A stretch of 64,000 nt of DNA from Blepharisma stoltei (taxonomy: Eukaryota > Ciliophora > Heterotrichea > Heterotrichida > Blepharismidae): NCBI GenBank assembly GCA_914767885.1, contig CAJZBQ010000056.1:1225622-1289621 (forward strand). The letters run 5' to 3'. Shown here piece by piece: positions 44,201-55,029 of this stretch; the first letter of the stretch is position 1, and every line of letters begins with the position of its first letter. The notes beneath the pieces are model-generated. The model made no database searches, was not told the origin of the DNA, and saw nothing but the letters and a program-made list of their open reading frames with translations. The position numbers and the translations under genes were made by a program.

Positions 44201-47200
44201 AGGTATATCTCTGTACTTCTCAAGCGAATTTCTATCTTCATTATATATTGCTAATGTTATTAAAGTAAAAAAAGCATCAAAGCGACAGGAATTATTTGCC
44301 CATTTAATCCATTGAAGCTCATTTGCTCTTAATCTTCTTACTCTATTAGTAGCTTCTACTTTGTCTGTTGTCATCTTTTTCTTTCCTTGCTTTGCTAGTC
44401 TTGATGCTAACAAATTACTAAGGTCATCTCAATCTGTATTTGTAGCAGTTGATGAATAATTTATTTGAGTGGCACTTTGGGTTGTTGTGGAAATATTTTC
44501 ATTTTTATTCTCTTCTTTTAAGTTCTGAGATTGAGGTGGGGATTGCGTCCTTAAATTGCTAGCTGAAGTAATACTTTGATATAAATCTTCATAGAGTTTA
44601 TGCAATATAAGAATAAAATCACTTCAGTAAAAATTCGCTTTTCTATTTGGAAAATAAGATTTTAATCTCCCATTGAATCCTTCTAAAACAGAATTCGATC
44701 TATATCTTTGATCATCAATATCAGCATAATTAAGTGTGCCATCTGTTAATGGTTTTATTCAAGTTTTCTCCACGTATTTAAAGAAACTTTCGTATTCTTC
44801 TAAATTTTTATATTCTTCTTTTAGTTTGTTGAATTTTTCTTTAATATTACCAGTTTTTAAAACATAATACATAATTATTGAATATAAGCTTCTTTATGAT
44901 TAACCGTTATTCTTTTTTATTTATCAATAGACTAATTTATGCTAGAAAGATGCTCATATTCTTTCTAGTTCAGATTAAATTTTTTAATTTTCCCATTATT
45001 TCATCTGTTTTATCTTTCATGTTTTTATCTTTTTCTTTATAAATGCCCAAATCTTTAGCTTTCCTTAACATACTGGAAGAAAAATGATATAGACAGCCAA
45101 TAATCTGCACTCCCTCAAAGCACTCTGAAATACTTTTATGCAATGCTTTTTCAAAATCCACTGTTACTGATCTCACTCTAGATTAAATGATTACAAACTT
45201 TTCAATTATAATTCATCATACCAATTTTATTTGATTATTTTATTCGCATTAAGATATTTTAGAATAATTTCATAGGATGCCCAGACATTCTAATGCAAGA
45301 TTTAAGATTGTTAAATACATGTATATAAAGATCTACTTCTTTCGAAGACATAGCAATGAAACAGCCTGGAATACTCTTCTTGGATAAATTCTCGTAAACC
45401 ATTATGATCAAGAGCTGCTTAAACTCTTCAGTTGGAAAAATGTTAAAGGTTGCATCCACAAATCAATGATCAGCTTCTCTTAGCAAAGAAAGCTGCCATT
45501 CAGTGGCTCATATGATAAACTTTGGATTTCCTTTAGGTGTGGACACAATTCCAGATGATCTGAAAAAATTGATATTCAAAGATTCAATTTGTGCAAACTG
45601 CTGGCATGCACTTAGCCAGTCATTTAATCCTATTAATTGTCTTGAATTTTTTATATCAATCTTCAACTGATTTTTTATTATATTTGCTTGATGTGCTATT
45701 TTAAAATGAATATAAACTTTTCTGCAAATAACCCTATAGTCTTTAATATAGTAAATAGGATATTAGCTAATTGATAAGAATGCTTATATTAATTATAGAA
45801 TGTATGTTTCTGGAAACTGTTGATTAAAAAGTGTTTCAATCTCCTCAATATTCAAATTTGGATTTTGAGAAATTAAGTTCTTTATAATTGATTCAGCTTG
45901 TGTTTAATATTCAAATCGCTATTAGAAGTTTCTAATACCTTATCAGAGTTAAGATGCTCATGGTGATTCATTATATCAGCATATTTAGCATCTTCTAAGG
46001 GTATATGGATTTTGCATGATGCCGGCACTTTTTTTCTTTGCATTGAAAATAGCAGTACTGACCATGCACAGATCTTTTACGATATATTTCATTTCTATTA
46101 AGATTTGAGTGTACTCTTTGTACCACATGAATCCTTTTCTCTCATTCATCTTAAAGCGGCTATTTTAATTTTATATTTATATCAACTTTTTCCATTAGTC
46201 TGCATGCGAAAAAATTTTATAATCATTGAGCTTATTGCACATATTAAAAGTTTTTCAATTAAATTTTGAGCAGACTGTGCTATTATTGTTTTCTCATTAA
46301 AATTGTGAATTGTGTTTACTGATAATTTAAATATTGTAATTAGAATGATAAGAGCGATGTCTAAAGATTCAACTCATTAGTAGAAATATAGCTCTGATTA
46401 TATATAAATATTTTCCATTACTAAATATAGTGTTATAGATAAAATATTTGGGCTATAAAAATTTTTCATAATTTTTTTGCAAAAATTCCCTAATTATGCA
46501 AATAATATTTAAAAAGAGACAAAAAAGTTTATTTTGTATGCAAGGTTTAAGCAATAAATCTCTCTTTGATTTTTTAATTATTTAAAACATATCTTTCTTT
46601 TATCGTTAATATATTTTTTTAGGATAATATTTGTATATAACTGTAGCATTTTATTAAAAGATAAAACACATATTGCACTATGCATTATACTGCTTATAGT
46701 TTTGCACACTTTATCATATCTTTTAATCAGTTTAAGACTTGCAATTTTTAATGCTTCAGTTATGTTTATAAAATTTACAAAAATGTTAATATTTTTGCAA
46801 ACATGGTATTTGGGATGCTTAATTTTACATCAAATGAATTAATGCATCTTCAGCTTTCGTTTTAATACATAGTTACCATGATTATCTCAAAAATAAGTTT
46901 CGCCACCCCAAAATTTTCAATTTTTGCTTTAATGATTCTGATAAATCCTCTAAGAGTTAAGGCTATTAACGTCTATTATTAAGATTTTTCCTTGATAATC
47001 TATTTAACTCTCATACAATGTAATGCTATATATCTTTGCTTTATCTGCACCAATTATAAGATTGATTTCATTTTTACAGTCTGAATTTTTGAGGGAATTT
47101 TTTTTGCCATTTTCGCAAAATTTTCGCCATTTTGCCAAAATATTCGCCACCTTAGCTTTTTTTTGCCAATTTTCGACAATTTTTTGCATTTTTTACATTT

Positions 47201-48615
47201 TTTTTTTGCCGTCTTTTGCCATTTTTCGCGAATTTTTGCCATTTTTCGCAAATATTCGCCATTTTTTCGCAAATCTTTGCCATTTTTTGCCATTTTTCGC
47301 CACTTTTTGCCAAAATTTTTACGACCTTGGCTTTTTTTTGCCAACCTGCACCAAAATATTTGCCATCTTAAAAAGCGTCCAAATCGCCTCACCAAGAGAT
47401 ATTCGACACCTGCCTGTATTGCAAACATTTTAGCGAGATGGGGGATTAGTCTAAAGTAATGGCTTTGATAGTCAAGAAGTGAGCTTTCAGTGCCATCTTT
47501 TTTACCAAACTGTTTTCTCAATGCACCATAACGTAAGGCAATAGTTAGACCTTTTCTTATATGCACTTCAGTTCCTCCTACAACTGTGATTCTTCCTCTG
47601 ATAATCCCTGATATTATAATCCCAAGCCTTTTTTCTTTACTTTTGACTGAGCTTTTGAATTTTCCTTCAGGTGTTATTGAGCTCAACTTGTCTAATAAGC
47701 TGTCATAAGGGACCCTACAATTTTTAAATATCAAAAATCCATTATCAATACCATTTAAAGCAGTTTTTAAGCCTACATCGCCAATTATGATTCCAGGCAT
47801 AGGGTCATGAGTTACGCTGTCTCTTATTTTTATAGCGAAAACGTGGACTCCTCTATCTATGTTGTCGACAATTAGTCTGGCGAATAAGGCAGTCATATTA
47901 GAAGTTTTCCCAACTCCTCCAACGAGTCATTTCACTGATGTAGCTGTTGGGCTATTGATGATAAACTCTCTGGTAGAATGATCATAAGTAGCTATTGTTT
48001 CAACGCCTGGGACATTTGAGCCATGACCTATTTCTGTCATAGAAATCGACCCAATGTCTTTTAGCGCGTAAGCTCTTTCTGCTAACTGAATATGCTTTAG
48101 GTCATTTTTTAAAGAAAAATTATTCTATTTTTTTATTATATGTAATCTTTTTTATAAAAAAAATTGCACCAATGCTTTTCAGTTCCAAATGACCTGATTG
48201 TATCCCCATACAGCAAAAGTGTAACGCTCATTTTGGTCGTTAACGCCAGCTCATATTCCGCTGTCGACCAAAAAAGCTCAAGCAGCTTATAAGGACTTTT
48301 AAAATCTTCTTGATAAGTCAACCCAGACTGAAAATAAATCGCAGATATCTGCTGGACAATTCTCTCCCTTCTTTGGTCTAATGATAAATCAAGCTCTTTG
48401 AACTTGTCAAATAGAGGATTGCTCGTCATTATTGACCTCATTCTTTTAAGGCCATCGGCGACTTTGCCAAAATAAATAGAAAACAGAAGGTCACTGTTCA
48501 GATTTTCAGTGCGCTTGCGGAAATTTGCAAGAGAATCGTCATAAGCGACTTGAGGGAACTGGGATAAAAGGTGAGAATTAAGGAGAGACAGCCTTCTGTT
48601 TTCTTTCATTGACAT
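41259..48615 (-). CDS. Acyl-CoA oxidase (peroxisomal), interrupted by IESs and a transposon
   Basis: FAD enzyme for the first step of peroxisomal beta-oxidation. N-terminal domain [17 protein letters not shown]..; middle [20 protein letters not shown] and [13 protein letters not shown] (Trp UGA); [32 protein letters not shown]-terminal [40 protein letters not shown]. Pieces: 48615-48139, 48109 to about 47400, about 42276-41706, 41643-41259. Removing IESs 48110-48138 and 41644-41705 plus the MULE region leaves 714 or 723 codons depending on the join; the family is usually 660-720 aa. No obvious SKL at the C-terminus (QQIKQRA). Confidence 0.9.
41644..41705. other. IES (62 bp) in acyl-CoA oxidase
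   Basis: In-phase TAs at 41644 and 41706; removal joins EYLIY to [16 protein letters not shown]. Confidence 0.78.
42283..42327. other. Remnant of an older IES (45 bp) beside the MULE
   Basis: In the pre-insertion sequence, TAs at 42283 and 42328 would remove 45 bp and join VRRF to [12 protein letters not shown]. The MULE target duplication begins at 42329, so the transposon landed on this IES edge. Confidence 0.6.
42338..43255 (+). repeat. MULE left terminal inverted repeat
   Basis: About 918 bp. Contains a tandem-like array of GGCGAAAAATGGCAAAAA units (about 42410-42610), candidate transposase-binding sites. ORFs rich in Lys/Asn or Phe here are repeat artefacts. Confidence 0.85.
43299..46150 (-). 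CDS. MULE transposase with FLYWCH-like finger and USP-like peptidase tail (frame-interrupted)
   Basis: N-terminal FLYWCH-like zinc finger ([25 protein letters not shown]). DDE transposase: [19 protein letters not shown] (first Asp), [20 protein letters not shown] with GCLYHFSSS (second Asp), [12 protein letters not shown] (Glu). C-terminal USP-like peptidase: Cys box [14 protein letters not shown] and His box [12 protein letters not shown]...[15 protein letters not shown] encodes Trp here as in host genes. The frame is broken by a +1 slip in a T7 run (46027-46036), by AT-rich gaps (about 44885-44970, 45180-45290, 45730-45800), and by the fold-back at 43948-44180. Gaps may be IESs within the transposon gene or decay. 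Confidence 0.82.
43948..44180. mobile_element. GC-rich fold-back element (233 bp) nested in the MULE
   Basis: Near-perfect palindrome from TATAGCGCTTTCGCGAGG to CCTCGGGAAAGCGCTATA, with inner arms built of CCACACGGGAACTGGGAG / CTCCCAGTTCCCGTGTGG and ACATGTGG / CCACATGT. TATA at both ends. Same terminal pattern as the element at 48819-48898. Confidence 0.85.
46455..47380 (-). repeat. MULE right terminal inverted repeat
   Basis: Reverse complement of 42338-43255, with a few substitutions and indels visible in the GGCAAAA array. Confidence 0.85.
48110..48138. other. Very short IES (29 bp) in acyl-CoA oxidase
   Basis: In-phase TAs at 48110 and 48139; contains a stop; removal joins FFYKKDYI to [14 protein letters not shown]. 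Confidence 0.72.
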
Positions 48616-48781
48616 ATTTCAACAATGCAATGACGCAATAATATGTCGATTGTGGCTAGTTTTTTTATAGTTAGATTATAGGTAAAAAGCCAGCTTATTC
48701 TATTTTAAAAACTAAAATTTGACATATAAAGCTGAGAATTTTCTTTATAAATAGGCATAGCCATTATGAAAATCTAGATAT

Positions 48782-50839
48782 TTAATTAACTTTTCTATGC
48801 AGATCTGCCAAAGGAAATATATAGGGCTTTCCCTTGAATAGCCCGATAACGGGCTGGCTTCATCCCGTTATCGGGCTATTCAAGGGAAAGCCCTATATCT
48901 TTTAAATCTAAATCAAATCTGTACACTATATATTTTGTCACAAAATAAATGCTTCTTCCCAATGCTAGTGAGTTTCCAGGACTCCATCAGTCGTCTTCAG
49001 GGATTTCTACAGAATTTTTAATGACTCCTTTTACAGGGTCAATAAACAATGCCAATTTATTTTGGAAAATAATTATTTGGTCATGTGTATAAACCAGCAA
49101 GCATTTTCCTACAGTCGGCAGCTTAATTTTTAGCATTGTAAAAACGTTGTTTAAATATGAATATTTCTCAATTGAGTCATGGCTTTGCCCGCCTCCAATA
49201 TAAATATATCCTTTATATACACAAGCAGATGGAGAAGCTCTTGGAACAGTTAGATTACTGAGCGACTGTCAGGATTTGCTGCTCATGACTAATTTTTCGC
49301 ATTCTCTTAAGCTATTACTCCCTTGTCCTCCGAAAACATAAATTATATCATTTAAACACACCATTGCGTGGCTATGTCTTGCAGTCTTCATTGATGGCCC
49401 AATACTGAGCTCTGATGTAGTTATATTGTAAATCCATGCCGTTTTTTTAGCAGCTGATTGGTATCCTCCTGTAATATAAAGCAGATTATTTGACACAACA
49501 GTCCATGCTGCTCCTTCTAAACAAGCTTCTTTTTTCACAATTGGCATTTTATCGATTTCGTCACTGGCAGGATTATATGTAGCCACTGCTTGGATTTCAG
49601 GTATTAAATAGAATAGTAAGGCTGGTAGCTTAAATTTGGTCGACCCTAAGGCTTCTATATCATTTGAGGATTTCATTTTGGTGATTTTCGGGATATTAGT
49701 TGCAAAATCACTAAATGAAGCATTTACACTTGAGATAGGAGAAATAGTCTGGTCGGAGCCAAAATCGAGAGATTCTTGCTCGAATGAGGACAAAGTGCTG
49801 TTAGGTAATAAATTCTCAACTTTTGAATTTCTCCTAAAGCGTGGAGGAGATCTGTTGATTTTTGCAGTTGGGGTTTTTGAGCCGATAAAGCTTGGGATTC
49901 GACCTATTTTAGATTTTGTTGACTGAGGGGCAGGAATACTTGGCTCGTCAATATCATTGTCAGTAATTGATAGAGAAATGTGATACTTTTTATTAGATGT
50001 TTGGATCAGAGGAGATTCAGGACGACTCATCCCAATTGGGTTGATGTCGATATCAAAGACAAAATATTTTTCTATTAGGTTTTTCAGATTGAAATCTATA
50101 AAATCAGCATTTTTGTTTATAAGCTGATATTTTTCCACTTCTTCGCTTGTTGTTATACCATTAATACTGATTTTTCTAGCTTTTTAAATTTATTTGCTTT
50201 ATTTCTAAAATTCAAAATAATCCAGGCTAATAAAAACAATTAAATATATTTTTTTATAGGAATAATTCGGATAGATACTTAGTCAGCTGAAAATATATAA
50301 AAAATAATAAACAGGTTTTTTTTATATAGGAAAATACTTTTATTTTTTTTGAAAGCCTAAGTCAGCTCATCAAAGTCAAAATTTCCTTTTTTAATTTCAT
50401 TTAACTCATTCTGCAGCTTTGACTTTACTATACCACATTGGTTTACTACCCTTTGAGTAAGTTCATCAGCAAAAGCCAATAAATCTGATTCAATTATTTT
50501 TACTGATTCTGTTATTAGCTGTATTGACAGACTTTGGAAATCATCAATTATTTTCAGCTCTTTTTCGAATTTTTGTTGTATTTCAATATTAATACTATGC
50601 TTTTGAGACAGATCAGCAATTATTTGTGACTCTTCGGCTTTGACTTTTTCAAAATTCACGGCCAAAACGGAAGTAAGGTGGCTCTGGCTTAAAGGCACTG
50701 GTTTGTGCTGGCCTGAAGGATCAGAAATGAGATGCTTTCCTATACAAGAGCTGCACAATACTATTTTTTTACAAAAGCACACAAGTTCGCTTTCCTCAGT
50801 GTTACATAATTGGCAAAGCTTTTCTGTGAACATAAGCAA
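48782..50839 (-). CDS. B-box / coiled-coil / Kelch-repeat protein
   Basis: N-terminal B-box zinc finger (CQLCNTEESELVCFCKKIVL CSSCIGKHL..H), a coiled coil (EESQIIADLSQKHSINIEIQ QKFEKELKII), a Ser-rich linker, then Kelch blades (LLYITGGYQSAAKKTAWIYN; MVCLNDIIYVFGGQGSN; CVYKGYIYIGGG). A candidate 248-bp IES (50154-50401) links the parts in frame but would drop coding-looking residues (KKGNFDFDELT), so this junction is unresolved and two separate genes remain possible. A palindromic IES (48820-48895) near the 3' end, when removed, replaces the early TAG with DIFPLADLHRKVN and a TAA at 48782. Confidence 0.78.
48819..48898. mobile_element. GC-rich palindromic IES (76-80 bp) in Kelch gene
   Basis: Almost perfect inverted repeat ATATAGGGCTTTCCCTTGAA ... 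TTCAAGGGAAAGCCCTATAT around a 10-nt loop. In-phase TAs at 48820 and 48896 remove 76 bp. Same TATAGnGCTTTCCC end as 43948-44180. Confidence 0.85.
50154..50401. other. Tentative IES (about 248 bp) between coiled-coil and Kelch parts
   Basis: AT-rich with stops between two clearly coding segments; the coordinates give an in-frame join but are not the only possibility. Confidence 0.4.
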
Positions 50840-50849
50840 ATTATTATAA

Positions 50850-51143
50850 TATTAGAAAAAATAAAAAATTAATGTCAAAAATTATTAAAAAGCTAAAAAT
50901 TTCAATATTATTTACAATTAAAAATATTTTGACACTACAATTGGGTTCTTATGATTTACCTTATTATTTATAAAAAGTTTTTAGTTAAATAAAGTCACTA
51001 TGATAAACCAGAGATATTAAAGATTTCCAATAAAAAGCACATAAATAAAACTAAAGCTATTTTATATAAAAATCAGCAGTAACTTTCTTTTTATATTGGC
51101 AATCATTATGATTTATTTGAGCAATTAAAAAGTTTATATAAAT
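50850..51143. other. AT-rich intergenic between divergent genes
   Basis: Presumed shared promoter of the B-box/Kelch gene (minus) and RING gene (plus); no motif stands out. Confidence 0.45.
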
Positions 51144-51622
51144 ATGAAGAATATAGTAACTCGTTTTAAAAAGAGAGCCCAAACTTGCTGTATCTGCCTG
51201 AACTCAATAGAGTTCCAAGGCAAACTTGATACCTGCCAACACACATACTGCTACGACTGCATAATGCGCTGGTCTGAAGTAAATCTTACTTAGATTGAAA
51301 ACACATGCCCTGTTTGCAAAAATAGATTTTCGTTTGTATCATTAATCCCTCATAGACTTAATTACAGATTCTCGAGGAAAAGGAAAAGCCAAGTCAAAAT
51401 TAAAGACGCAAATCAGCACATGAATTATACTCATGAAGCCTTGATTGCTACTTTAATGCATGCTGAAGAAAGCATTACTCAAGAATTCAGAGAATTACTT
51501 ACTTTATCGAATAAATTAATTGTGAATATTTTTTATTTATAAATTATTTATTTTATAAAAAAAATATTTAAAGTAAAGGAGTTAGAGAACTGTATGATTA
51601 CTATAGAAAAGAGGCATCATAG
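51144..51622 (+). CDS. RING-finger protein, 133 aa
   Basis: N-terminal RING: CCICLNSIEFQGKLDTCQHT YCYDCIMRW..NTCPVCKNRF (C3HC4), probable E3 ubiquitin ligase. Followed by a basic stretch (PHRLNYRFSRKRKSQVKIKD), a pattern seen in PHRF1/Topors-like RING proteins. A 15-nt intron (51279-51293) lies inside the RING and a 62-bp IES (51512-51573) near the C-terminus; removing both gives 134 codons ending in TAG. Coding-like sequence continues briefly after the stop (EIFDTWFILW), so the 3' end may be longer. Confidence 0.82.
51512..51573. other. IES (62 bp) in RING gene
   Basis: In-phase TAs at 51512 and 51574; removal joins LTLSNK to GVRELYDYYRKEAS. Confidence 0.7.
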
Positions 51623-52455
51623 AGATTAGAGATCTTCGACACTTGGTTCATTCTCTGGTAGAGTAAATTTTTAATTAATTTTTTAAATTTTTCATACAAA
51701 ATAGCATATCTTCTATTTAGCAAGAATTTTTATTGAAAGTTTTATAACAAAAATTGAAATTGAATTGAAGATTTAGATGCAGAAATATAGTATTAAACGA
51801 TCCAAATTTTACTAATAATATATACTCTGTTGGAAAATTTTCTTATACTCTTATTTTCACCAATAAGCTATTTAGATTAAATCAAGACATTAAAAAGATT
51901 GTGACCTATAATATAGTTTAAATATTTTGGCTAGAAATAATGACTAGCAAGCTTCATATTATTTACAATATTGAAAATAAAGATCTTAGATTGAGAATTT
52001 ATTTAAGCCAGAATATTTGCCATATGATTATTAATTTAGCTTTTAAAATTTATAAAAGGAGATTTCCGATAATATTTTCTATTTTAATTTTTTTAAAATC
52101 ACTATAAGTATATCTTGTTTAATTTGTGCTCAAATCCAAATTCGGGAAATAAAGATCAATTAATAGTGAGGTTAAGTTTAAATTTTTAATAAAACTTATT
52201 ATTGGGTTAAATGTTCTTCGATTTTTAATTTTTAAAAGACATAGCACAAATTAACGATAACAAAAATTTTGGCACACTAAAAATGTTGCCATTTTCAAAA
52301 AATTTCTAGTAATTAGAATATAAATTACACTTAAATTGCTATAAAGAGCATTTTTATCTTTTACAAGTTAGGATTCATGATAATTTAATATTTAATTTAT
52401 TACTTCTATAATTATCTAAAAATTTTATTAACTAAGTGTATTCATATTGATCGAT
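51623..52455. other. AT-rich intergenic
   Basis: Over 800 bp, very AT-rich; no gene, repeat or RNA recognised. Confidence 0.45.
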
Positions 52456-52840
52456 TAATGAGAATCCTTAGATTCATACTTTTGTTTGGTCAAATCAAGC
52501 CCGTTAAGAAATTCTTCCAACTGATATATCAGATTCTTTAATGCACAACTGGGTGTAGTTTTAATAACTCATTTATATTCTAATTACCTATTTCAGTGAG
52601 TATGTTTTACCTTCATTTTGATTTATTTTGCAAGATCATGAAAAATCACTTGATTTTTTAATCGTCATTGATAATTTTCTACATCTTGAGTTTATGAGTA
52701 GAATTAATTATAATGATAAATTCTTGATTCGTCATATTTTAATGCTTTTATAACAGCAAAACCTAATGAATTTTTGATGTCTGTTTCCAGTGTTAAAATA
52801 GTTAATTTATTTCTAATTTATAAAATTTTTTCTTGTTTAG
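52456..52840 (-). pseudogene. Scattered coding fragments of an unknown gene
   Basis: A minus-strand stretch (about 52456-52560) reads TTPSCALKNLIYQLEEFLNG LDLTKQKYESKDSH then TAA; another (about 52690-52790) reads ETDIKNSLGFAVIKALKYDE. Both look coding but are separated by stops. Either a gene with unplaced IESs or a relic. Confidence 0.35.
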
Positions 52841-52842
52841 CA

Positions 52843-54937
52843 CTATTCCTCAGCAATAATAGACAGACTGTATGGCGAGATATAATATAAATACTCCACT
52901 TGTCTCTCTACATCAGTTTGGTCTAAAAACCAAGGCCTATCAATTCCAATTCCCTCAAATTTAAAATTTTTAACTTTTTCTTTCCAATTTTTGGGAATTC
53001 CACTATAACCGTCCGCAGCTCCAATTAGTCCACCCACAATGGCTGCATTAGTATCTGTATCTCCTCCTAGTCTTAATATCCCAGTCATTGCATCAAAGTA
53101 ATTGCTTTCATTTCTCAGGTGTCAATAAATTCTAATATGAGTAGCTTGACCGATTCTGAGCTAATTTTATTTGGGTCAATTTTTCTACCTAATTTTGCTC
53201 TAAGCTGATAAGCTTTTCCTTCATGCCAAGCCCTACCATTAGTTCACTTTTTATTTTAAGGGTGAATCGTGAAATGTCTTCCTGGAAAACCAATCAAGGA
53301 TTGTGCAGTAGTGGGGAGCTTTTTGAGGAAATGGATTCTGATGAAGATAGTTTGTATTGAGATGAAGAGTTTTAGGAGGAGGTTCATTCTTTTTGGTGAT
53401 TCTTTGAAAGATAGGTATGAAGATGGATATTGGGAAATTGGTGCTAAGAACACTAACAAATAGGGAAGAGCTACTAAATGAATGAGAAACTGTTCGGATT
53501 TTTCGATAGAATGAATGTGGCACAAATTGAATTGATTGCTGCAACGAGAGACTGAAAAGAAGCAGAGCCAAAGGACCAAAGAGGGGAAAATGCAAGACTG
53601 GAGCAGCATCAGAGGAATAACAGAGCAGGAATTGGAATAGAATCTGAATTAGAATTCGAAACGAAAAATTGAAGCAAAAAATAAAGCACAAGCTAAAGCC
53701 GAAATGGGAGCAGAAATTAGAGCAGAAATTGAAGCAGGAGTTAAAGATCAATTGAAGTAGAAGTTAAAGCAGGTGTTGAAACAGAAATTGAAGAAGAAGT
53801 TTAGGCAGAGAGATCAAAGCAGGAGATGAAGCAAAAATTGAGCTAGAAAGCAGAATTGAAAGTGGCTCGAAGGGCCCTGAGGTCGGAGAGCAAGGAATGG
53901 CAAAGTTTGAGGGTTTTGAAGAGTGGCTACATGCAAATAACTATAGAAGCATGCGAAATAGGTCCAATAAAGGACTGCAGCCGATGCAAGCTCATTTTAT
54001 CTAAATGGGTAATAACAGCTTTAAAGGCCTAGCGCGGCAAGCCTTGCTCCTAATAAAATGATCTTACAACCTCTAATGTAAACCTAAACCTAAGTCTTCT
54101 CAGATGTCTAAAAGCATGGTCAAATGCAATTTTTGCTCTCCCAATCTTATGATCTGCTTTCATTGGCTGACTATTTTCTATATCATCAAACCATTCTTTG
54201 GTTTCATATCTTCTTGCCATAGATTTAGCTTCATTATATGCCCTTACACGATCCCCTGGATATCTAAACAAACTTACTATCGCTTTAATATAGCAAACTT
54301 GGGCGTCTTGTATTTCTAAATTTGAATGGGTCATTGAGCATTCCAATGAAACAGCCCTTCTTATCTCCTTATCGTTTAAATTTCTACAAAATACAGCCAT
54401 CGGGGTGCATTTCATAAAGCTTCCATTACTTTTGGATTTTTTATTAAGCTCTTTGGAGCTTGCTATAGAAAACTTTGCGAATGCAGGGTTATCTTTGTAG
54501 ACTTTAAGAGCATTTTTGGTGGTTTTCCCAATGTCAAAAGGACCTGTGCAGTATCATTCTTTGTAATATTTAGCGATAAGGTCAAGGTTGAATTTTCCAT
54601 TTCCTTCATATAGGCCTCGAAGGAGGCACATAGCCAGTTCAGAGTCGTCAGTTACTTGTCCAGGGCCAACGCTAAATGGGCCGCCTCCTCTCATTTCTAA
54701 AGTCTCGCTTAGCATGCCTTCACTTATAGAATTCTCAAATTCTATATATGAGCCTAAAGAATCTCCAATAAAAGCACCAAATACACAGCCTAATGCTAAG
54801 TCTATTTGAGTTGATATTTCAGGTGGGAGGGATTGGATAGTGATATTCTGCACAGGCGTAGGAATGGAGTAGCTAGAGTAGCTTTCCAAAGTGGGATAGA
54901 TTCCAAGATTGGGCTGATTCATATTTTTATAATTCAT
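52843..54937 (-). CDS. ADP-ribosylglycohydrolase family protein
   Basis: Hydrolase that removes ADP-ribose from proteins (ARH/DraG family). Metal-site motifs: LGCVFGAFIGDSLGSYIEFE, GPGQVTDDSELAMCLLRGLY, ECSMTHSNLEIQDAQ and GGDTDTNAAIVGGLIGAADG followed by IPKNWKEKV. Thus both the TDD and DTDTN metal ligands are present. UGA=Trp at YKEWYCTG and IYWHLR. A 976-bp IES (53133-54108) splits the gene before the GGDTDT region; joining its TAs, both within TAGA, gives DHAFRIYWHLRNESNYFDAM and 373 codons. Ends in TAG at 52843. Confidence 0.9.
53133..54108. mobile_element. Long IES (976 bp) in ADP-ribosylglycohydrolase
   Basis: In-phase TAs at 53133 and 54109. Interior is mosaic: a purine-rich GAA/GCA repeat tract (about 53580-53830), a GC-richer block resembling the SINE-like family near 53850-54050 (GCTCATTTTATC), and a left part with coding-like reading on the minus strand. 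No clear terminal repeats. Confidence 0.75.
53580..53830 (+). repeat. Degenerate purine-rich repeat tract
   Basis: Irregular copies of GCAGAAATTGAAGCAGGAG-like units, reading as Glu/Ala/Ile/Lys-rich in short open pieces with frame changes. Looks like decayed repetitive coding sequence inside the IES. Confidence 0.55.
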
Positions 54938-55029
54938 CTATAGAATTATAATATCAAAAATAGAATTTTATAGCAAATCTATTAGGCTATTAGGGTTTTG
55001 AAGCATTAAATTAATTAGCAAATTTATGG

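Larger units (their letters stand above)
42338..47380 (-). mobile_element. Mutator-like (MULE) DNA transposon, 5.04 kb
   Basis: Ends GGACATTTTTTTGGGATGGC and its counterpart GGACGCTTTTTAAGATGGC, terminal inverted repeats of about 920 bp, and a 9-bp target duplication AAATCGCCT at 42329-42337 and 47381-47389, the size typical for MULEs. Inside is a minus-strand transposase. The two long arms look nearly identical, suggesting recent activity. A GC-rich fold-back element (43948-44180) has inserted into its coding region. Confidence 0.9.

Noticed and set aside
43928-44413. ORFs reading [13 protein letters not shown] and similar
   Set aside because: Produced by the fold-back palindrome; both strands give near-identical peptides.
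53251-53751. Phe/Ser-rich minus-strand ORFs of 117-166 aa
   Set aside because: Complement of the purine-rich repeat tract inside an IES; composition-driven.
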